Positions 27,855-36,598 of a stretch of 64,000 nucleotides of DNA are shown piece by piece; the first letter of the stretch is position 1, and every line of letters starts with the position of its first letter. This stretch comes from Verrucomicrobiota bacterium. GTDB taxonomy: Bacteria; Verrucomicrobiota; Verrucomicrobiia; Limisphaerales; JACRJZ01. Under the pieces are notes generated by a model. That model was not told where the DNA came from and ran no database searches. It saw only the letters and a program-made list of their open reading frames with translations. The stretch covers positions 56,737-120,736 of the forward strand of contig JACRJZ010000124.1 in the NCBI GenBank assembly GCA_016219875.1, written 5' to 3'. The translations under genes were made by a program, and so were the position numbers.

Positions 27855-29807
27855 CTACGCGGCTTTCCTTTCATCCACGACTTCCGCGTCGATGATCGGG
27901 CCTTCGTCTTTCCGGCCGCCTTCTGCTGCGCCGCCCCCTTCAGACTGCGTTCCAGATTGGCCCCCAGCAGGAGCATGCCCCGTGCAAGCCTTGTCGAAAG
28001 CCGCCCCGTAAAGCTCCGCTGAAACCGCCTGCCAAGTATGGTTGAGCTTCTCGCTGGCCGTTTTGATGGCCGCGGCATAGCTGCCCTTGAGCGCTTCCTT
28101 CACTTCGTTGACGGCGGATTCGATCTTGCCGCGGTTGGCGGCGGACATTTTCTCCAGGTTGTCTTTCAAAAGCCTTTCTGTGCGATACACGGCGTGTTCG
28201 GCCTCGTTGCGCGTCTCCAGATCTTCCTTGGCACGCCGGTCCTCTTCGGCATGGAGTTCGCCATCCTGGCGCATCTTCTCGATCTCATCCTTGGAGAGTC
28301 CACTGCTGGCGGTGATGGTGATCTTCTGCTCTTTGCCGGTGCCGAGGTCCTTGGCGGTGACGTGCAGGATGCCGTTGGCATCGATGTCAAAGCCGACTTC
28401 GATTTGCGGCACGCCACGCGGGGCGGGGGGAATGTCATCGAGCTTGAACTTGCCGATGGTCTTGCTGTCGCGGGAGAACTGGCGCTCCCCCTGCAAGACA
28501 TGGATTTCCACACCAGGCTGATTGTCTACAGCGGTGGAGAAGGTTTCCGATTTGCGACATGGGATCGTGGTATTGCGCTCGATCAACTTGGTGAAGACGC
28601 CGCCGAGAGTCTCAATGCCGAGCGACAGCGGCGTCACATCAAGCAACACCACGTCCTTGACATCGCCTTTGAGCACGCCCGCCTGGATGGCGGCGCCCAC
28701 CGCCACGACTTCATCCGGATTGACGCCCTGGTGCGGAGGTTTGTTGACCAGGGTGTGCGCCGTTTCGACCACGCGCGGCATCCGGGTCATGCCACCGACC
28801 AGCACCAATTCATCAATCTTCCCAGCCGAAATGTCGGCGTCCTTCAGGCAGGCCTTCACCGGCCCGATCGTGCGTTCGAACAACGCCTCACAGAGTTGCT
28901 CCATTTTGGCGCGAGTCAGTTTCTGGCTGAGATGCTTGGGACCGCTGGCGTCCGCGGTGATGAACGGCAGGTTGATATCGTATTGCAGTGCGCTGGAGAG
29001 AGCGATCTTGGCTTTTTCCGCCTCTTCCTTGATGCGCTGCAAGGCATCAGGCTGCTTGCGCAGATCCATGCCGTGTTCCCGATTGAACTCCTCCAGCATC
29101 CAATCCATGAGGCGATTGTCCCAGTCGTCGCCGCCGAGGTGAGTATCGCCGTTGGTGGCTTTCACCTCGAATACGCCGTCGCCGAGTTCCAGTACTGAGA
29201 TGTCAAACGTGCCGCCGCCCAAGTCGTACACCGCGATCTTCTCGTCCTTCTTTGTTTGCAAACCATAGGCCAGCGAGGCGGCGGTGGGCTCGTTGATGAT
29301 GCGCAGCACTTCGAGACCCGCGATGCGGCCTGCGTCCTTCGTGGCCTGGCGCTGCGCGTCATTGAAATAGGCTGGAGTTGTGATGACGGCCTGGGTGATC
29401 TTCTCGCCCAGCCGCATTTCGGCATCCGTCTTGAGTTTGGCGAGAATCATGGCCGAGATCTCTGGCGGGCTGAATTGCTTGGGCTTGCCGTCCACTTCCA
29501 CTTCCACGGCCGCGTCACCGTTGGCCGCCCGGACAACTTTGTACGGGACGCGTTTGATTTCTTCCTGCACTTCGTCAAATTTTCGCCCCATGAACCGCTT
29601 GATCGAATAGACCGTATTGCGGGAGTTAGTGACGGCCTGCCGTTTGGCGGCCTCGCCCACAAGGCGGTCGCCGGTTTTGGTGAACGCCACCACGGAAGGC
29701 GTCGTGCGTTTGCCTTCGGAGTTTTCGAGCACGGATGGCTCGCCGCCCTCAATGACCGCCATGCAGGAGTTTGTGGTCCCCAAATCGATGCCGAGTACTT
29801 TTGCCAT
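27855..29807 (-). CDS. dnaK: Hsp70 chaperone DnaK
   Basis: 650 residues, family-typical. ATP-dependent chaperone that binds exposed hydrophobic segments. Signatures: GIDLGTTNSCMAVIEGG at the N-terminus, IAVYDLGGGTFDISVLE, VLVGGMTRMPRV, then the substrate-binding domain from about residue 390 (DVTPLSLGIETLGG) and a helical lid. The C-terminus is short and basic/acidic mixed rather than the EEVD-like bacterial tail. No grpE or dnaJ is adjacent, so this may be a second, stress-dedicated copy placed in the stress island. DUF5069 follows. Confidence 0.97.
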   Translation of the reverse strand: MAKVLGIDLGTTNSCMAVIEGGEPSVLENSEGKRTTPSVVAFTKTGDRLVGEAAKRQAVTNSRNTVYSIKRFMGRKFDEVQEEIKRVPYKVVRAANGDAAVEVEVDGKPKQFSPPEISAMILAKLKTDAEMRLGEKITQAVITTPAYFNDAQRQATKDAGRIAGLEVLRIINEPTAASLAYGLQTKKDEKIAVYDLGGGTFDISVLELGDGVFEVKATNGDTHLGGDDWDNRLMDWMLEEFNREHGMDLRKQPDALQRIKEEAEKAKIALSSALQYDINLPFITADASGPKHLSQKLTRAKMEQLCEALFERTIGPVKACLKDADISAGKIDELVLVGGMTRMPRVVETAHTLVNKPPHQGVNPDEVVAVGAAIQAGVLKGDVKDVVLLDVTPLSLGIETLGGVFTKLIERNTTIPCRKSETFSTAVDNQPGVEIHVLQGERQFSRDSKTIGKFKLDDIPPAPRGVPQIEVGFDIDANGILHVTAKDLGTGKEQKITITASSGLSKDEIEKMRQDGELHAEEDRRAKEDLETRNEAEHAVYRTERLLKDNLEKMSAANRGKIESAVNEVKEALKGSYAAAIKTASEKLNHTWQAVSAELYGAAFDKACTGHAPAGGQSGTQSEGGGAAEGGRKDEGPIIDAEVVDERKAA

Positions 29808-29882
29808 AAAATCGTTAAACTGCTTTGTGTTTTGAGTTTGGTGTCGCGTTCGGCTTTATCAGTAGCCGCACACTGGACGGGG

Positions 29883-30617
29883 TCAATCGACCGCCCCGAC
29901 CGGAGCCAAATGATGCGCGGGACTCTGCGTGACGGCTTCACGGGTCAAATTCACGAACACCGTGGATTCCTCGTAACTGATCCGGTCAACTTTGCTCGTT
30001 GGTATTTGCACCTCTTTTCCGGAAAACCGGTGTCCGGTTTTGATGACCAGTTGATCAATCGCCCAGCTCTGGCAGTCCATCATAAAATCACAGACGTGGC
30101 CGATCGTCCCATCGCTCGCCTGAAGTTGGTAGCCCTTCACGGCTTGCGCGCTTCGCAGATGAACATCGGCGCGCTCCGGCGTGCGGTCACTGGCGTGAGA
30201 AGACTCACTCGGCAACGGGTTCGACAGTGGCGGCACAATGGGAAAATTGCTCATTCCCCACAAGCCGCCCCCCTGCCAGTAGAAAGGCCAGCCGTAATGC
30301 CGGTAATACTCTTCCTCGTATTGCCGCGACACCGGTTTGTGCGACTCGATCGAAGGGCTTTCCTCAATCTGTTTCCGGGTCAGATTCACGAGCAGGAGTT
30401 TTCCGGCCTGATGGAAACTGCCAAAGGCATGGGGGGAGATGAGCACCTTGCGCCCTGGCAACCAGGAACCAGTGTCCGCGACCACATAGCGAACCACCCA
30501 GCTCTGATCATCAAAATAGAAATCCTTGACCTGGCCGATTTCCCCATCCGACGCACCGAGTTTGCCTCCGTAAAACTGTTTGAAACTTCGTAACATAAGA
30601 CTGTCGTTGTTGATCAT
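29883..30617 (-). CDS. Protein with two PRC-barrel domains
   Basis: 244 residues from ATG 30617 (MINNDSLMLRSFKQFYGGKL); ATG 30596 is the alternative. A frame to 30725 exists, but it would begin upstream of the predicted transcription start near 30705 and is rejected. Two PRC-barrel domains: residues about 8-75 (GASDGEIGQVKDFYFDDQSW) and 155-230 (ASDGTIGHVCDFMMDCQSWA), joined by a Tyr/Pro-rich linker with YYRHYGWPFYWQGGG. PRC barrels bind proteins or RNA (RimM, photosynthetic reaction centre). Promoter box 3 lies upstream. Confidence 0.85.
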   Translation of the reverse strand: MINNDSLMLRSFKQFYGGKLGASDGEIGQVKDFYFDDQSWVVRYVVADTGSWLPGRKVLISPHAFGSFHQAGKLLLVNLTRKQIEESPSIESHKPVSRQYEEEYYRHYGWPFYWQGGGLWGMSNFPIVPPLSNPLPSESSHASDRTPERADVHLRSAQAVKGYQLQASDGTIGHVCDFMMDCQSWAIDQLVIKTGHRFSGKEVQIPTSKVDRISYEESTVFVNLTREAVTQSPAHHLAPVGAVD

Positions 30618-30736
30618 GGCGTGGGCTGCTACCCAAACTAGGCGGCCACGCCTCTGAATCCGCCTGTCTCTGACTTTCCATCCTGGAAAGAGTCTTCTGG
30701 TCCCGATGGGCACAATATGCGCCAAAGTGTTCCGGC

Positions 30737-30761
30737 CGCTATGGGGTGTTCACCCCAACTG
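30737..30761 (-). promoter_or_regulatory. Palindromic promoter box 3 (PRC-barrel gene)
   Basis: Read towards the gene: TTGGGGTG-AAC-ACCCCATAGCG. -10 candidate TATTGT at 30712-30717, spacer 21. Confidence 0.8.
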
Positions 30762-30831
30762 AGGTTCTTGTGAATCCGAACTTTCTTCGCGCCCAGGCGG
30801 GGCACTTTCAAGAAGCTGCCTCTGGCGCCGT

Positions 30832-32001
30832 TCACCGGGGAGCTTCATTCCGAACTTTACGTTGCTCGAAGTTGTATTGATATAGCAGGCCCACGCTGTG
30901 CGCGCCCTCGTGGCCGGCGCGGAGGGCGTTGAACCCGTAGCCGTAGCGCAGGATCACCCGCCACACCTGGCTGCGGGAAGTGTAGGACAGATCCGTGCCC
31001 ACGCCCGTCTGCCAGCGGCTGCGTTGCGCGAATCCCGGAAGATACTCGAGGCACGCGCTCGCGGCCCCCAGGCGCGCTTGCCAGCGGTGGTCCGCCGACA
31101 GCGGCAAGACGTAGCTGGCGCTGAGATGCACGAACCGCCGCGCCGAAAGTTCCTGATAGTAGTACCCGGGCAGCGTCAGCGGGAACTCGGATGCCAGCGG
31201 CAAGACCCCGCCCGGCCGCCAGGCGCTGAAACGATCCGTGTTGTCGGACCCACCCGCAGTCAGGCCAAACGTGAATTGGTGCCCGGTGTTGGTCCACGCG
31301 TAGCTCAAGCCGGCATAGAGCCAGTAGAGATCGCTCGTGGGCTGCACTCGCCGATCCCCGGCAAACCCGTACGAACTGTCGTCAAACCGCCACTGGCGCT
31401 CGAACCAGATGGACACTTCCATCGCCAGGTCGGGGTAAAGCATCGGCTCCTTGCCCGCGAAGCGCAGGCCCGCGCGCAGGAAGGTGTTCTCGCGGTTGGC
31501 CGGAGTTTGGAACGAATCCGCGGTTCGATCCGTGCGCGAAAACGTCGAGTAGTGGAACCCGCCCTGGACCACGGCGTGGAGCGGGATCATTTGCCGGGGG
31601 TTGATCAGGTGATAGAGATTCAGCGAGGCACCGCCCCCATGACCGTCGAAGCTCTCGTCTTTGATGTAGTGGCCTTGCCGGATCTCGTAGTAGTTCTCGG
31701 CAAATCCGCCGCCGCTGAAGCCGAGGCCCACATCCGTGTGGGGCGAAAGGAGCCCGTGAAAGCCAAGCTCGCCGTCGAGATACACCGGGGCCACGGCCAG
31801 GCGAAGCGCGATGTTGGTGCTGAGGAACGCGGGGTTGTTGTAGTAATAGTACGCGTAGAGGGACTGGGGGCCTTTTCCGGACAGCGAGTAGTCATAGCCG
31901 AGCTGAAGAAGGTTCCGCGGGTAAGGATCAAGCTGCGCCCAGACCGCGAGGGTGCTGCTGAGCAGCAGGGCGAAGGCAAGTTGAAGAGTTTTGGGCGGCA
32001 T
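30832..32001 (-). CDS. Predicted outer-membrane beta-barrel protein
   Basis: 389 residues from ATG 32001 (MPPKTLQLAFALLLSSTLAVWA, signal peptide). The mature part alternates polar and aromatic residues over its length, with short turns: LLQLGYDYSLSGKG, YAYYYYNNPAF, IWFERQWRFDD, QFTFGLTAGG, VHLSASYVLPL and SVGLLYQYNFEQ. The last strand is followed by ten polar residues instead of ending in Phe. No family recognised; barrel prediction only. The gene follows the 109-residue gene by 29 bases on the same strand, next to the holin-like/DUF883 set. Confidence 0.65.
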   Translation of the reverse strand: MPPKTLQLAFALLLSSTLAVWAQLDPYPRNLLQLGYDYSLSGKGPQSLYAYYYYNNPAFLSTNIALRLAVAPVYLDGELGFHGLLSPHTDVGLGFSGGGFAENYYEIRQGHYIKDESFDGHGGGASLNLYHLINPRQMIPLHAVVQGGFHYSTFSRTDRTADSFQTPANRENTFLRAGLRFAGKEPMLYPDLAMEVSIWFERQWRFDDSSYGFAGDRRVQPTSDLYWLYAGLSYAWTNTGHQFTFGLTAGGSDNTDRFSAWRPGGVLPLASEFPLTLPGYYYQELSARRFVHLSASYVLPLSADHRWQARLGAASACLEYLPGFAQRSRWQTGVGTDLSYTSRSQVWRVILRYGYGFNALRAGHEGAHSVGLLYQYNFEQRKVRNEAPR

Positions 32002-32030
32002 AGGCGCAAGAGGGAAAGGGGGGATCGCGG

Positions 32031-32360
32031 CTACTGGGGTTCGTCTTTCCGACCGCGGGCGCGCAACGCGAACCAGACCGTCGAAGCCACACGCACGCCG
32101 TGCAAAATCTTTTGGAACCAGGAGGACTTCGCGGCACCGGGCACGGACGGACCGCGCCGCGAGGCCGTAAACCCGGCCACCAGCAACACCGCCGCCGAGG
32201 CCCACGCGCCAATGGTTTTGGCCCGGTGGGCCAGGTCGCGAACTCCGTGCGCCATCGCCTGCCATTCCTGGGACAACTGGGCGCGGTTGAGCTCGCTCTC
32301 CGCGATCAGCAATTGCTTCCGCAATTGGAGCGGGCTTACGTGAGATTGTCTTCCAAACAT
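32031..32360 (-). CDS. Small membrane protein of unknown function
   Basis: 109 residues from ATG 32360 (MFGRQSHVSPLQLRKQLLIA), overlapping the end of the holin-like gene by 25 bases. A coiled-coil-like N-terminus (SELNRAQLSQEWQAMAHGVR) precedes one hydrophobic helix (GAWASAAVLLVAGFTA) and a basic tail. In many bacteria a third small gene follows the DUF883 and holin-like pair; this fits that place. Function unknown. Confidence 0.65.
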   Translation of the reverse strand: MFGRQSHVSPLQLRKQLLIAESELNRAQLSQEWQAMAHGVRDLAHRAKTIGAWASAAVLLVAGFTASRRGPSVPGAAKSSWFQKILHGVRVASTVWFALRARGRKDEPQ

Positions 32361-32725
32361 GCGCGGTCCTTTCGGAGTTGATCGAGCGTGGCGGGAAGAT
32401 TCTGCCAGTCGCGCAGCAGCCGCGTGAGTCGCCGGTAAAGACAAACCGCCGTCGCCCCGTAGAGGCTGGTCAGCACCAGCAGCGCCGCCACCCGCGAGAG
32501 TTCCCACAACAAGACCACGATGGCGCCGGTGAGCGCCACTCCCGCAAGCAGACCCAACGCCGCCACGCCGAGGGCCAACAGGATGGCGCGCAGGAGGCGC
32601 TCGCGCTCCTCCTGCACTTCCACCATTAACAATTCGAAGCGGTTTTCACCAATGGTCAATAGCCGTCTTGCGAAACGCTTCGACGTCTCGACGAGTGGCT
32701 CGGTATGGGTGGGGGCCGAATCCAT
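32336..32725 (-). CDS. Phage-holin-family (DUF1469-like) inner-membrane protein
   Basis: 129 residues from ATG 32725 (MDSAPTHTEPLVETSKRFAR). A charged amphipathic helix (ENRFELLMVEVQEERERLLR) is followed by two membrane helices (AILLALGVAALGLLAGVALT and a second about LLVLTSLYGATAV), the layout of the Phage_holin_3_6 / YqjE-like family. Despite the name these are chromosomal membrane proteins usually found with ElaB/YqjD-like genes, as here. It overlaps the next gene and lies 7 bases after the DUF883 gene, indicating one operon. Confidence 0.78.
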   Translation of the reverse strand: MDSAPTHTEPLVETSKRFARRLLTIGENRFELLMVEVQEERERLLRAILLALGVAALGLLAGVALTGAIVVLLWELSRVAALLVLTSLYGATAVCLYRRLTRLLRDWQNLPATLDQLRKDRACLEDNLT

Positions 32726-32732
32726 GACGCGA

Positions 32733-33038
32733 TCAATCGCGGGTGCGGCAGCACCGGCGCGAGACGAGATAACCGAGAAGCGCGCCCACGCTAAAGGCGA
32801 TGCCGATGGCCTGATAAGGATGCTCATGCACGGCCTTGTCCGTGGCTTTGGCGCCCTCGACGGCCTTCTCTCTGACGCGGCCATAGATTTCCTTGCCGTG
32901 TTCCAGGGCGGCGGCAAGACGCTGGCGGGCTTCGCTGACTTTTTCTCCGGCCACGTCGGCGGTGGCGGCCATCAACGCGCGTGCATCTTCGGCGAGCTGG
33001 CCCATGTCATTGCTGATTGCTTGTGTTTCTTTGTTCAT
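32733..33038 (-). CDS. DUF883 / ElaB-YqjD-like protein
   Basis: 101 residues from ATG 33038 (MNKETQAISNDMGQLAEDAR). A long amphipathic coiled coil is followed by YQAIGIAFSVGALLGYLVSR, the C-terminal membrane anchor with a glycine-zipper typical of DUF883 (ElaB/YqjD), ending in an RR-rich tail. E. coli members bind ribosomes at the inner membrane in stationary phase. First gene of the set DUF883, holin-like, small membrane protein. Confidence 0.85.
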   Translation of the reverse strand: MNKETQAISNDMGQLAEDARALMAATADVAGEKVSEARQRLAAALEHGKEIYGRVREKAVEGAKATDKAVHEHPYQAIGIAFSVGALLGYLVSRRCCRTRD

Positions 33039-33144
33039 AGTTCTTGGTTTTTTGATTTGCTTGTGTTCCTCAGTGGTAAAAACTTTTGCGGCAGGGCGAT
33101 GTGTGGCCGCCGGTGCGAGCCACCTTCCGCGCCGCGCTTCCGGG

Positions 33145-34161
33145 TCAGGGATAGAACGCCCGGTAAAAGCGCCATGCATCCGCCGACGTCGTAAAATTGG
33201 TGGTGACGAGGGGACTGACGGTCGGGGTCGGCGTGGCGAACGTCGTCCAGTTCGTCAGATTGATGGAGTATTGCAGCGTGAGCGTGAATCCCGGGGTGTT
33301 CGTGATGACCAGGGTCACCTCGCCATTGGAAGCGCGCGAAGCCGGGCCGAAGCGGGGCGGCAGCAGCGTCGTGCTGGGAGCGGTGATGGAATTGGCCCCG
33401 AGTGTCACCGCCGTCTGGGCCAACAGGCGCCCATTGATGGAGGCGCCATTTTGCAGATTGATTCCGGCTTGCGACAGGATGATGCCCTCGAAGTGCGAAG
33501 TGGTGCTCAGGTCTACGCCCACTCCGCCGCTGACCTGCCAGAATATGTTCCCAGCCTGGGAGCCGCCGCTCAGAATAACCGACTTGGATCCCGCGATCGT
33601 AAGGTTTCCCGCAATCTGGAAAATCCAGACATCATTGGGGCCACCTGCAAGCGTGACATCCGTTGGAATGGTGACACCGGTCCCCCACTTGTAGAGGCCT
33701 GGCGCGAGTGTCCTTCCGCCAATATCGCCACTGCCCAGTTCCGTAAAATCCGGCAGGCTTCGTCCGGCGGCGTCGGTGTAGGCGGTTTCCATGTCACCGA
33801 TGGCCGTGGTCAGGTGGGCTGGAGTCGGCGACGCATAGTCAGGGGCATAAACCTGCCCGGTCACTTGAGCCGAGGTCGAAAACTGGCCCGTGCTATCCAT
33901 GATCAATGAAAATCCCGTGATGGCCGTCGAGTCAATGGGGCTTACGCCCATATTGCCCGTCACGGCGGCGGGCGGAACGGTGCTGATTCCAGATTTTGCC
34001 AGCACCACATAGTTACCGGCGGTACCGAGGTTGACCGGCGCGTGCGCGCCCGAAACCGCGTTCTGGACCAGAAGAACGGTGAGCGTAACTTCGGCGATGA
34101 ATCGCGCCCGGTTTGGCGCGCCGTTGGTTTTCGCAGCCGGCGCTTGACCTTCTTGGTTCAT
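33145..34161 (-). CDS. Ice-binding-like (DUF3494) secreted protein
   Basis: 338 residues from ATG 34161. A hydrophobic stretch (FIAEVTLTVLLVQNAVSGAH) acts as signal peptide, preceded by about 20 polar residues. The DUF3494 beta-solenoid spans about 45-250: LAKSGISTVPPAAVTGNMGV, SPIDSTAITGF, then LAPGLYKWGTGVTIPTDVTL, GGPNDVWIFQIAGNLTI and INGRLLAQTAVTL. A C-terminal domain of about 75 residues (VTLVITNTPGFTLTLQYS) resembles secretion or sorting modules. Members bind ice or act as adhesins. Start fixed by ATGA overlap with the CBM48 gene. Confidence 0.9.
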   Translation of the reverse strand: MNQEGQAPAAKTNGAPNRARFIAEVTLTVLLVQNAVSGAHAPVNLGTAGNYVVLAKSGISTVPPAAVTGNMGVSPIDSTAITGFSLIMDSTGQFSTSAQVTGQVYAPDYASPTPAHLTTAIGDMETAYTDAAGRSLPDFTELGSGDIGGRTLAPGLYKWGTGVTIPTDVTLAGGPNDVWIFQIAGNLTIAGSKSVILSGGSQAGNIFWQVSGGVGVDLSTTSHFEGIILSQAGINLQNGASINGRLLAQTAVTLGANSITAPSTTLLPPRFGPASRASNGEVTLVITNTPGFTLTLQYSINLTNWTTFATPTPTVSPLVTTNFTTSADAWRFYRAFYP

Positions 34162-34544
34162 GTCTTCTGTGTTTTCTGTTCGTTTGTGCTTTTCATCGGC
34201 AGGTTTTCCGCGTCGGCGAGGTGGGCTGCCTCGGGCGAACAGGCCACCTTCAGAACCGAGTTTCTCCCTCCGAACGGGTTGGGCACGGTTTCCCGGGCCA
34301 TGGGATCGGCGATCCATTGGCCGTCCACCACCAGGCAGTATTCATAGGTGCCAGGCGCCAAGGCCGTTTCCTTGTGCCAGCGCCCATCGCCAAACTGAAG
34401 CATGGGCTTGGCCGTAGGCCGCCAGTCGTTGAACGTTCCCGCGACACAAACGGTGGTGGCCGTGGGATGAGTAAACTCGAAGACGACCGGCATCAATGAA
34501 AGCTCGGCGCTCTGGGCGTTGTCATGGTTCTTGTTGTGTTTCAT
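34158..34544 (-). CDS. CBM48 / AMPK-type glycogen-binding protein
   Basis: 128 residues from ATG 34544. The central domain (about 20-100) is an isoamylase-N/AMPK CBM48 fold: VVFEFTHPTATTVCVAGTFN, DWRPTAKPM, then GTYEYCLVVDGQWIADP. Aromatic W and Y residues that contact glucan in the family are present. No enzymatic domain, so it probably binds glycogen or starch-like glucan. The C-terminal tail is polar. Its TGA overlaps the ATG of the ice-binding gene; the pair is unusual. Confidence 0.85.
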   Translation of the reverse strand: MKHNKNHDNAQSAELSLMPVVFEFTHPTATTVCVAGTFNDWRPTAKPMLQFGDGRWHKETALAPGTYEYCLVVDGQWIADPMARETVPNPFGGRNSVLKVACSPEAAHLADAENLPMKSTNEQKTQKT

Positions 34545-34622
34545 AGAAGTGAGTGACTTTGGTTTGTTCGATGATCAGTTGAGGAAGAGGTCTTTGGCCA
34601 TGAGGAGAACAGACAGGATCTT

Positions 34623-35045
34623 TCACGCCCTTTGACCGGCCGGCGCATGGTTCCACCGGCCGGAGATAGCGCTGAGTTGTAGTTTGCTTTTGCCCCGTTC
34701 CAGTCGCCGGAGTTGGCGGGCCTGGATTTGGTGCTCCAGATCCTGGGTGGCCTTGAGCAGCGCGGCTTCGAGCGTGTTATCTCTGGCCTCGGCGTGCAGC
34801 GCCGGGCCGTGCAGCCGTAACGCCGCGTCGCGGCTATGGCGGGTCGCCTTGGCGTGCAGGACCGGTCCCGGAACCTCCAGCCGGACTTGGACGCGGAAGG
34901 CCGGTTTGGCTTCCCGCTGGTGTTCGAGGACCACTTCGGCGGCGGTGATCGCCGTCAGACCATGCAAGTGTTGGAGTTGTTCCTCCACCTGGCGGTGCCA
35001 GGTGGCTTGGGCGTTGAGGCTGAGATAGCGAAGGGTAGTTTTCAT
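34623..35045 (-). CDS. HPF/RaiA-like ribosome-associated protein (divergent)
   Basis: 140 residues from ATG 35045 (MKTTLRYLSLNAQATWHRQV). The alpha/beta pattern of the HPF/RaiA (S30AE) family is visible: an N-terminal strand and helix, then AAEVVLEHQREAKPAFRVQV, strands with HAKATRHSRDAA, and a last helix LEAALLKATQDLEHQIQARQ. A basic tail follows. Known members bind the 30S decoding site and stop translation in stationary phase or stress. It is divergent, with an extra helix insertion, so confidence is moderate. Neighbours are stress genes. Confidence 0.6.
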   Translation of the reverse strand: MKTTLRYLSLNAQATWHRQVEEQLQHLHGLTAITAAEVVLEHQREAKPAFRVQVRLEVPGPVLHAKATRHSRDAALRLHGPALHAEARDNTLEAALLKATQDLEHQIQARQLRRLERGKSKLQLSAISGRWNHAPAGQRA

Positions 35046-35077
35046 ATTCGTACAGGACAGTCTGCCGTCGTCTCTGC

Positions 35078-35368
35078 TCATTCCCGTTCTTTGGTTGCGG
35101 CCAAGCGGCTTCTGTCCCGCCGGTAAATCGGTTTCACAAACGCGTCGGCTCGGAACCCGCTCGGCCCTTCCCACGGTTTAAACCCTTGGTGCTCATTGGC
35201 GACGAAGTCGCCCCGACACACCACTTCATTCCACTTCAAACGCCGAACGCGTTTCGGAACGCCGGCTTTGACGGACGCTTTGGCCTTTTCCATTTGTTGC
35301 GCCGAGTGGGTCGCGCCATTCGCCATTTCTTCGCTGTGTCTCTTGGTTGATGCCATGTTCAGCTTCAT
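35078..35368 (-). CDS. Small basic protein of unknown function
   Basis: 96 residues from ATG 35368 (MKLNMASTKRHSEEMANGAT). A polar, charged N-terminus is followed by KRVRRLKWNEVVCRGDFVAN and GFKPWEGPSGFRADAFVKPI. No membrane segment and no known family. It lies 32 bases before the HPF-like gene and may be cotranscribed. Similar small proteins appear in stress clusters, but I cannot name it. Confidence 0.5.
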   Translation of the reverse strand: MKLNMASTKRHSEEMANGATHSAQQMEKAKASVKAGVPKRVRRLKWNEVVCRGDFVANEHQGFKPWEGPSGFRADAFVKPIYRRDRSRLAATKERE

Positions 35369-35529
35369 AACGTGATTCCCATGTGATTCGCTGGAGTTGC
35401 CACTCGACGCGGTTTCCGCAAGATGGCGTTGTCGAATGCAACCTCTCCCAGGCCGGAGTCGGCGCCCCGGAACCGCCATCCCCTTCCAATGCAAGGGAGC
35501 AAGGCAATCGCCAGCCCGTCTGCGCCCGC

Positions 35530-35985
35530 TCAGGCCACCTTGACTTCGATGTGCTGCGGCTTGGCCTTCTCGGTCTTGGTCAGATGTACGGTCAGCACGC
35601 CGTCTTTGAACTCGGCGCTGACCTTCGCGGGGCTGGCATCATCCGGGAGCGAGAAGCTGCGTCCGAAGCTCCCGTAGGCGCGTTCGACGCGGTGGTACTT
35701 CTTGCCTTTCTCCTCCTTCTCAAATTTGCGCTCACCCATGATGGTCAGAGTGCCCTCTTCCGCAGTAACCTTGACGTCCTCTTTCTTCACTTCCGGCAAT
35801 TCGGCCTTGATCAGGTACTCCTTGTCGTCTTCGCTGATGTCCACCAGCGGGGCCCATTCGGGCACCGTTATTTGTTCCTCCTGGCCCTCGGACGAGTGGA
35901 CGGGAGAGCGGCTGAACAGGCTGCCCAGACCGTGTCGCAGGGCTTCAAGTTCTTTTAACTGGTTCCAACGTGTCAATGCATTCAT
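35530..35985 (-). CDS. Hsp20 / alpha-crystallin small heat-shock protein
   Basis: 151 residues from ATG 35985 (MNALTRWNQLKELEALRHGL). ATP-independent holdase. The alpha-crystallin domain runs from about residue 45 to 140: PLVDISEDDKEYLIKAELPE, VKKEDVKVTAEEGTLTIMGE, then YGSFGRSFSLPDDA and the conserved AEFKDGVLTVHLTK, followed by an IEVKVA tail (I-x-V/I motif). Complete. Lies in the stress island between DUF3185 and the 96-residue gene. Confidence 0.95.
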   Translation of the reverse strand: MNALTRWNQLKELEALRHGLGSLFSRSPVHSSEGQEEQITVPEWAPLVDISEDDKEYLIKAELPEVKKEDVKVTAEEGTLTIMGERKFEKEEKGKKYHRVERAYGSFGRSFSLPDDASPAKVSAEFKDGVLTVHLTKTEKAKPQHIEVKVA

Positions 35986-36110
35986 AACTTCATTTCTTGT
36001 TGGCGGGTGTGGTTTTTGGTCGTCGCGCCTGCCCGCCAACGATTCTGGCAGCGACGGTCAAAGTCTATTGCGCCTTGGGCGAATGGCCCACTACAGGGTG
36101 TCGCCACGAC

Positions 36111-36317
36111 TCAGGCTTGTTTCCAATTCCTCAACGTCCACACGAGGCCGACGACGGTTGCGACTGTGCCCCCAACGAGCATCCAGACAGCCTTGTCGGT
36201 CGGTGAGCCAGTGAAGAACCTGGACACGTCCGAACTGAAGGAGTCCGTGGCGTTGATCCCGAAGATCATGAGCAAGACGCCACCCACCAGCAGTGCGATT
36301 GAAACGATTTTGTTCAT
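36111..36317 (-). CDS. DUF3185 family small membrane protein
   Basis: 68 residues. Two membrane helices (VSIALLVGGVLLMIFGINA and AVWMLVGGTVATVVGLVWTL) with the loop SFSSDVSRFFTGSPTDKAV between, the layout of DUF3185. Known members are small inner-membrane proteins of unknown function, common beside other stress membrane proteins. It follows the lmo0937 gene on the same strand. Confidence 0.85.
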   Translation of the reverse strand: MNKIVSIALLVGGVLLMIFGINATDSFSSDVSRFFTGSPTDKAVWMLVGGTVATVVGLVWTLRNWKQA

Positions 36318-36379
36318 AACGGCCTTTCAGTAGATTCTGGATTCATCTCGAGGAAGATCCGCGTTTTCATTCCTGCCCT

Positions 36380-36529
36380 TCACAACACCCGGCGGCCCTG
36401 AATCAGCCTCACCAGCACCATGACAATGGCAATCACCAGCAGGACATGGATTAACCCTCCCATCGTGTAACTGCTCACCAGACCGAGCAGCCACAGAACC
36501 AACATGATTACAGCAAGCGTCCACAGCAT
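36380..36529 (-). CDS. lmo0937-family small membrane protein
   Basis: 49 residues from ATG 36529 (MLWTLAVIMLVLWLLGL); the SD-like GGAAAG lies six bases upstream. An ATG at 36544 is in frame but lacks such a site. Two membrane helices, GGLIHVLLVIAIVMVLVRLI and the first helix, with the conserved end IQGRR. The family is found in many phyla, is stress-related and of unknown function. Promoter box 4 lies upstream. Very short, so often missed. Confidence 0.88.
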   Translation of the reverse strand: MLWTLAVIMLVLWLLGLVSSYTMGGLIHVLLVIAIVMVLVRLIQGRRVL

Positions 36530-36598
36530 ATTGTTTCTTTCCATTTATTGATGTTTCGTTTTATCATTGGGGGTACGCTACGCCACAGGTTGGCCCTT

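Noticed and set aside
29256..30593. 445-codon plus frame across dnaK and the PRC-barrel gene
   Set aside because: It crosses two real genes and an intergenic gap, and has no recognisable domain.
30618..30725. Extended N-terminus of the PRC-barrel protein
   Set aside because: It would start upstream of the predicted transcription start of box 3, and the added residues are basic and not PRC-like.
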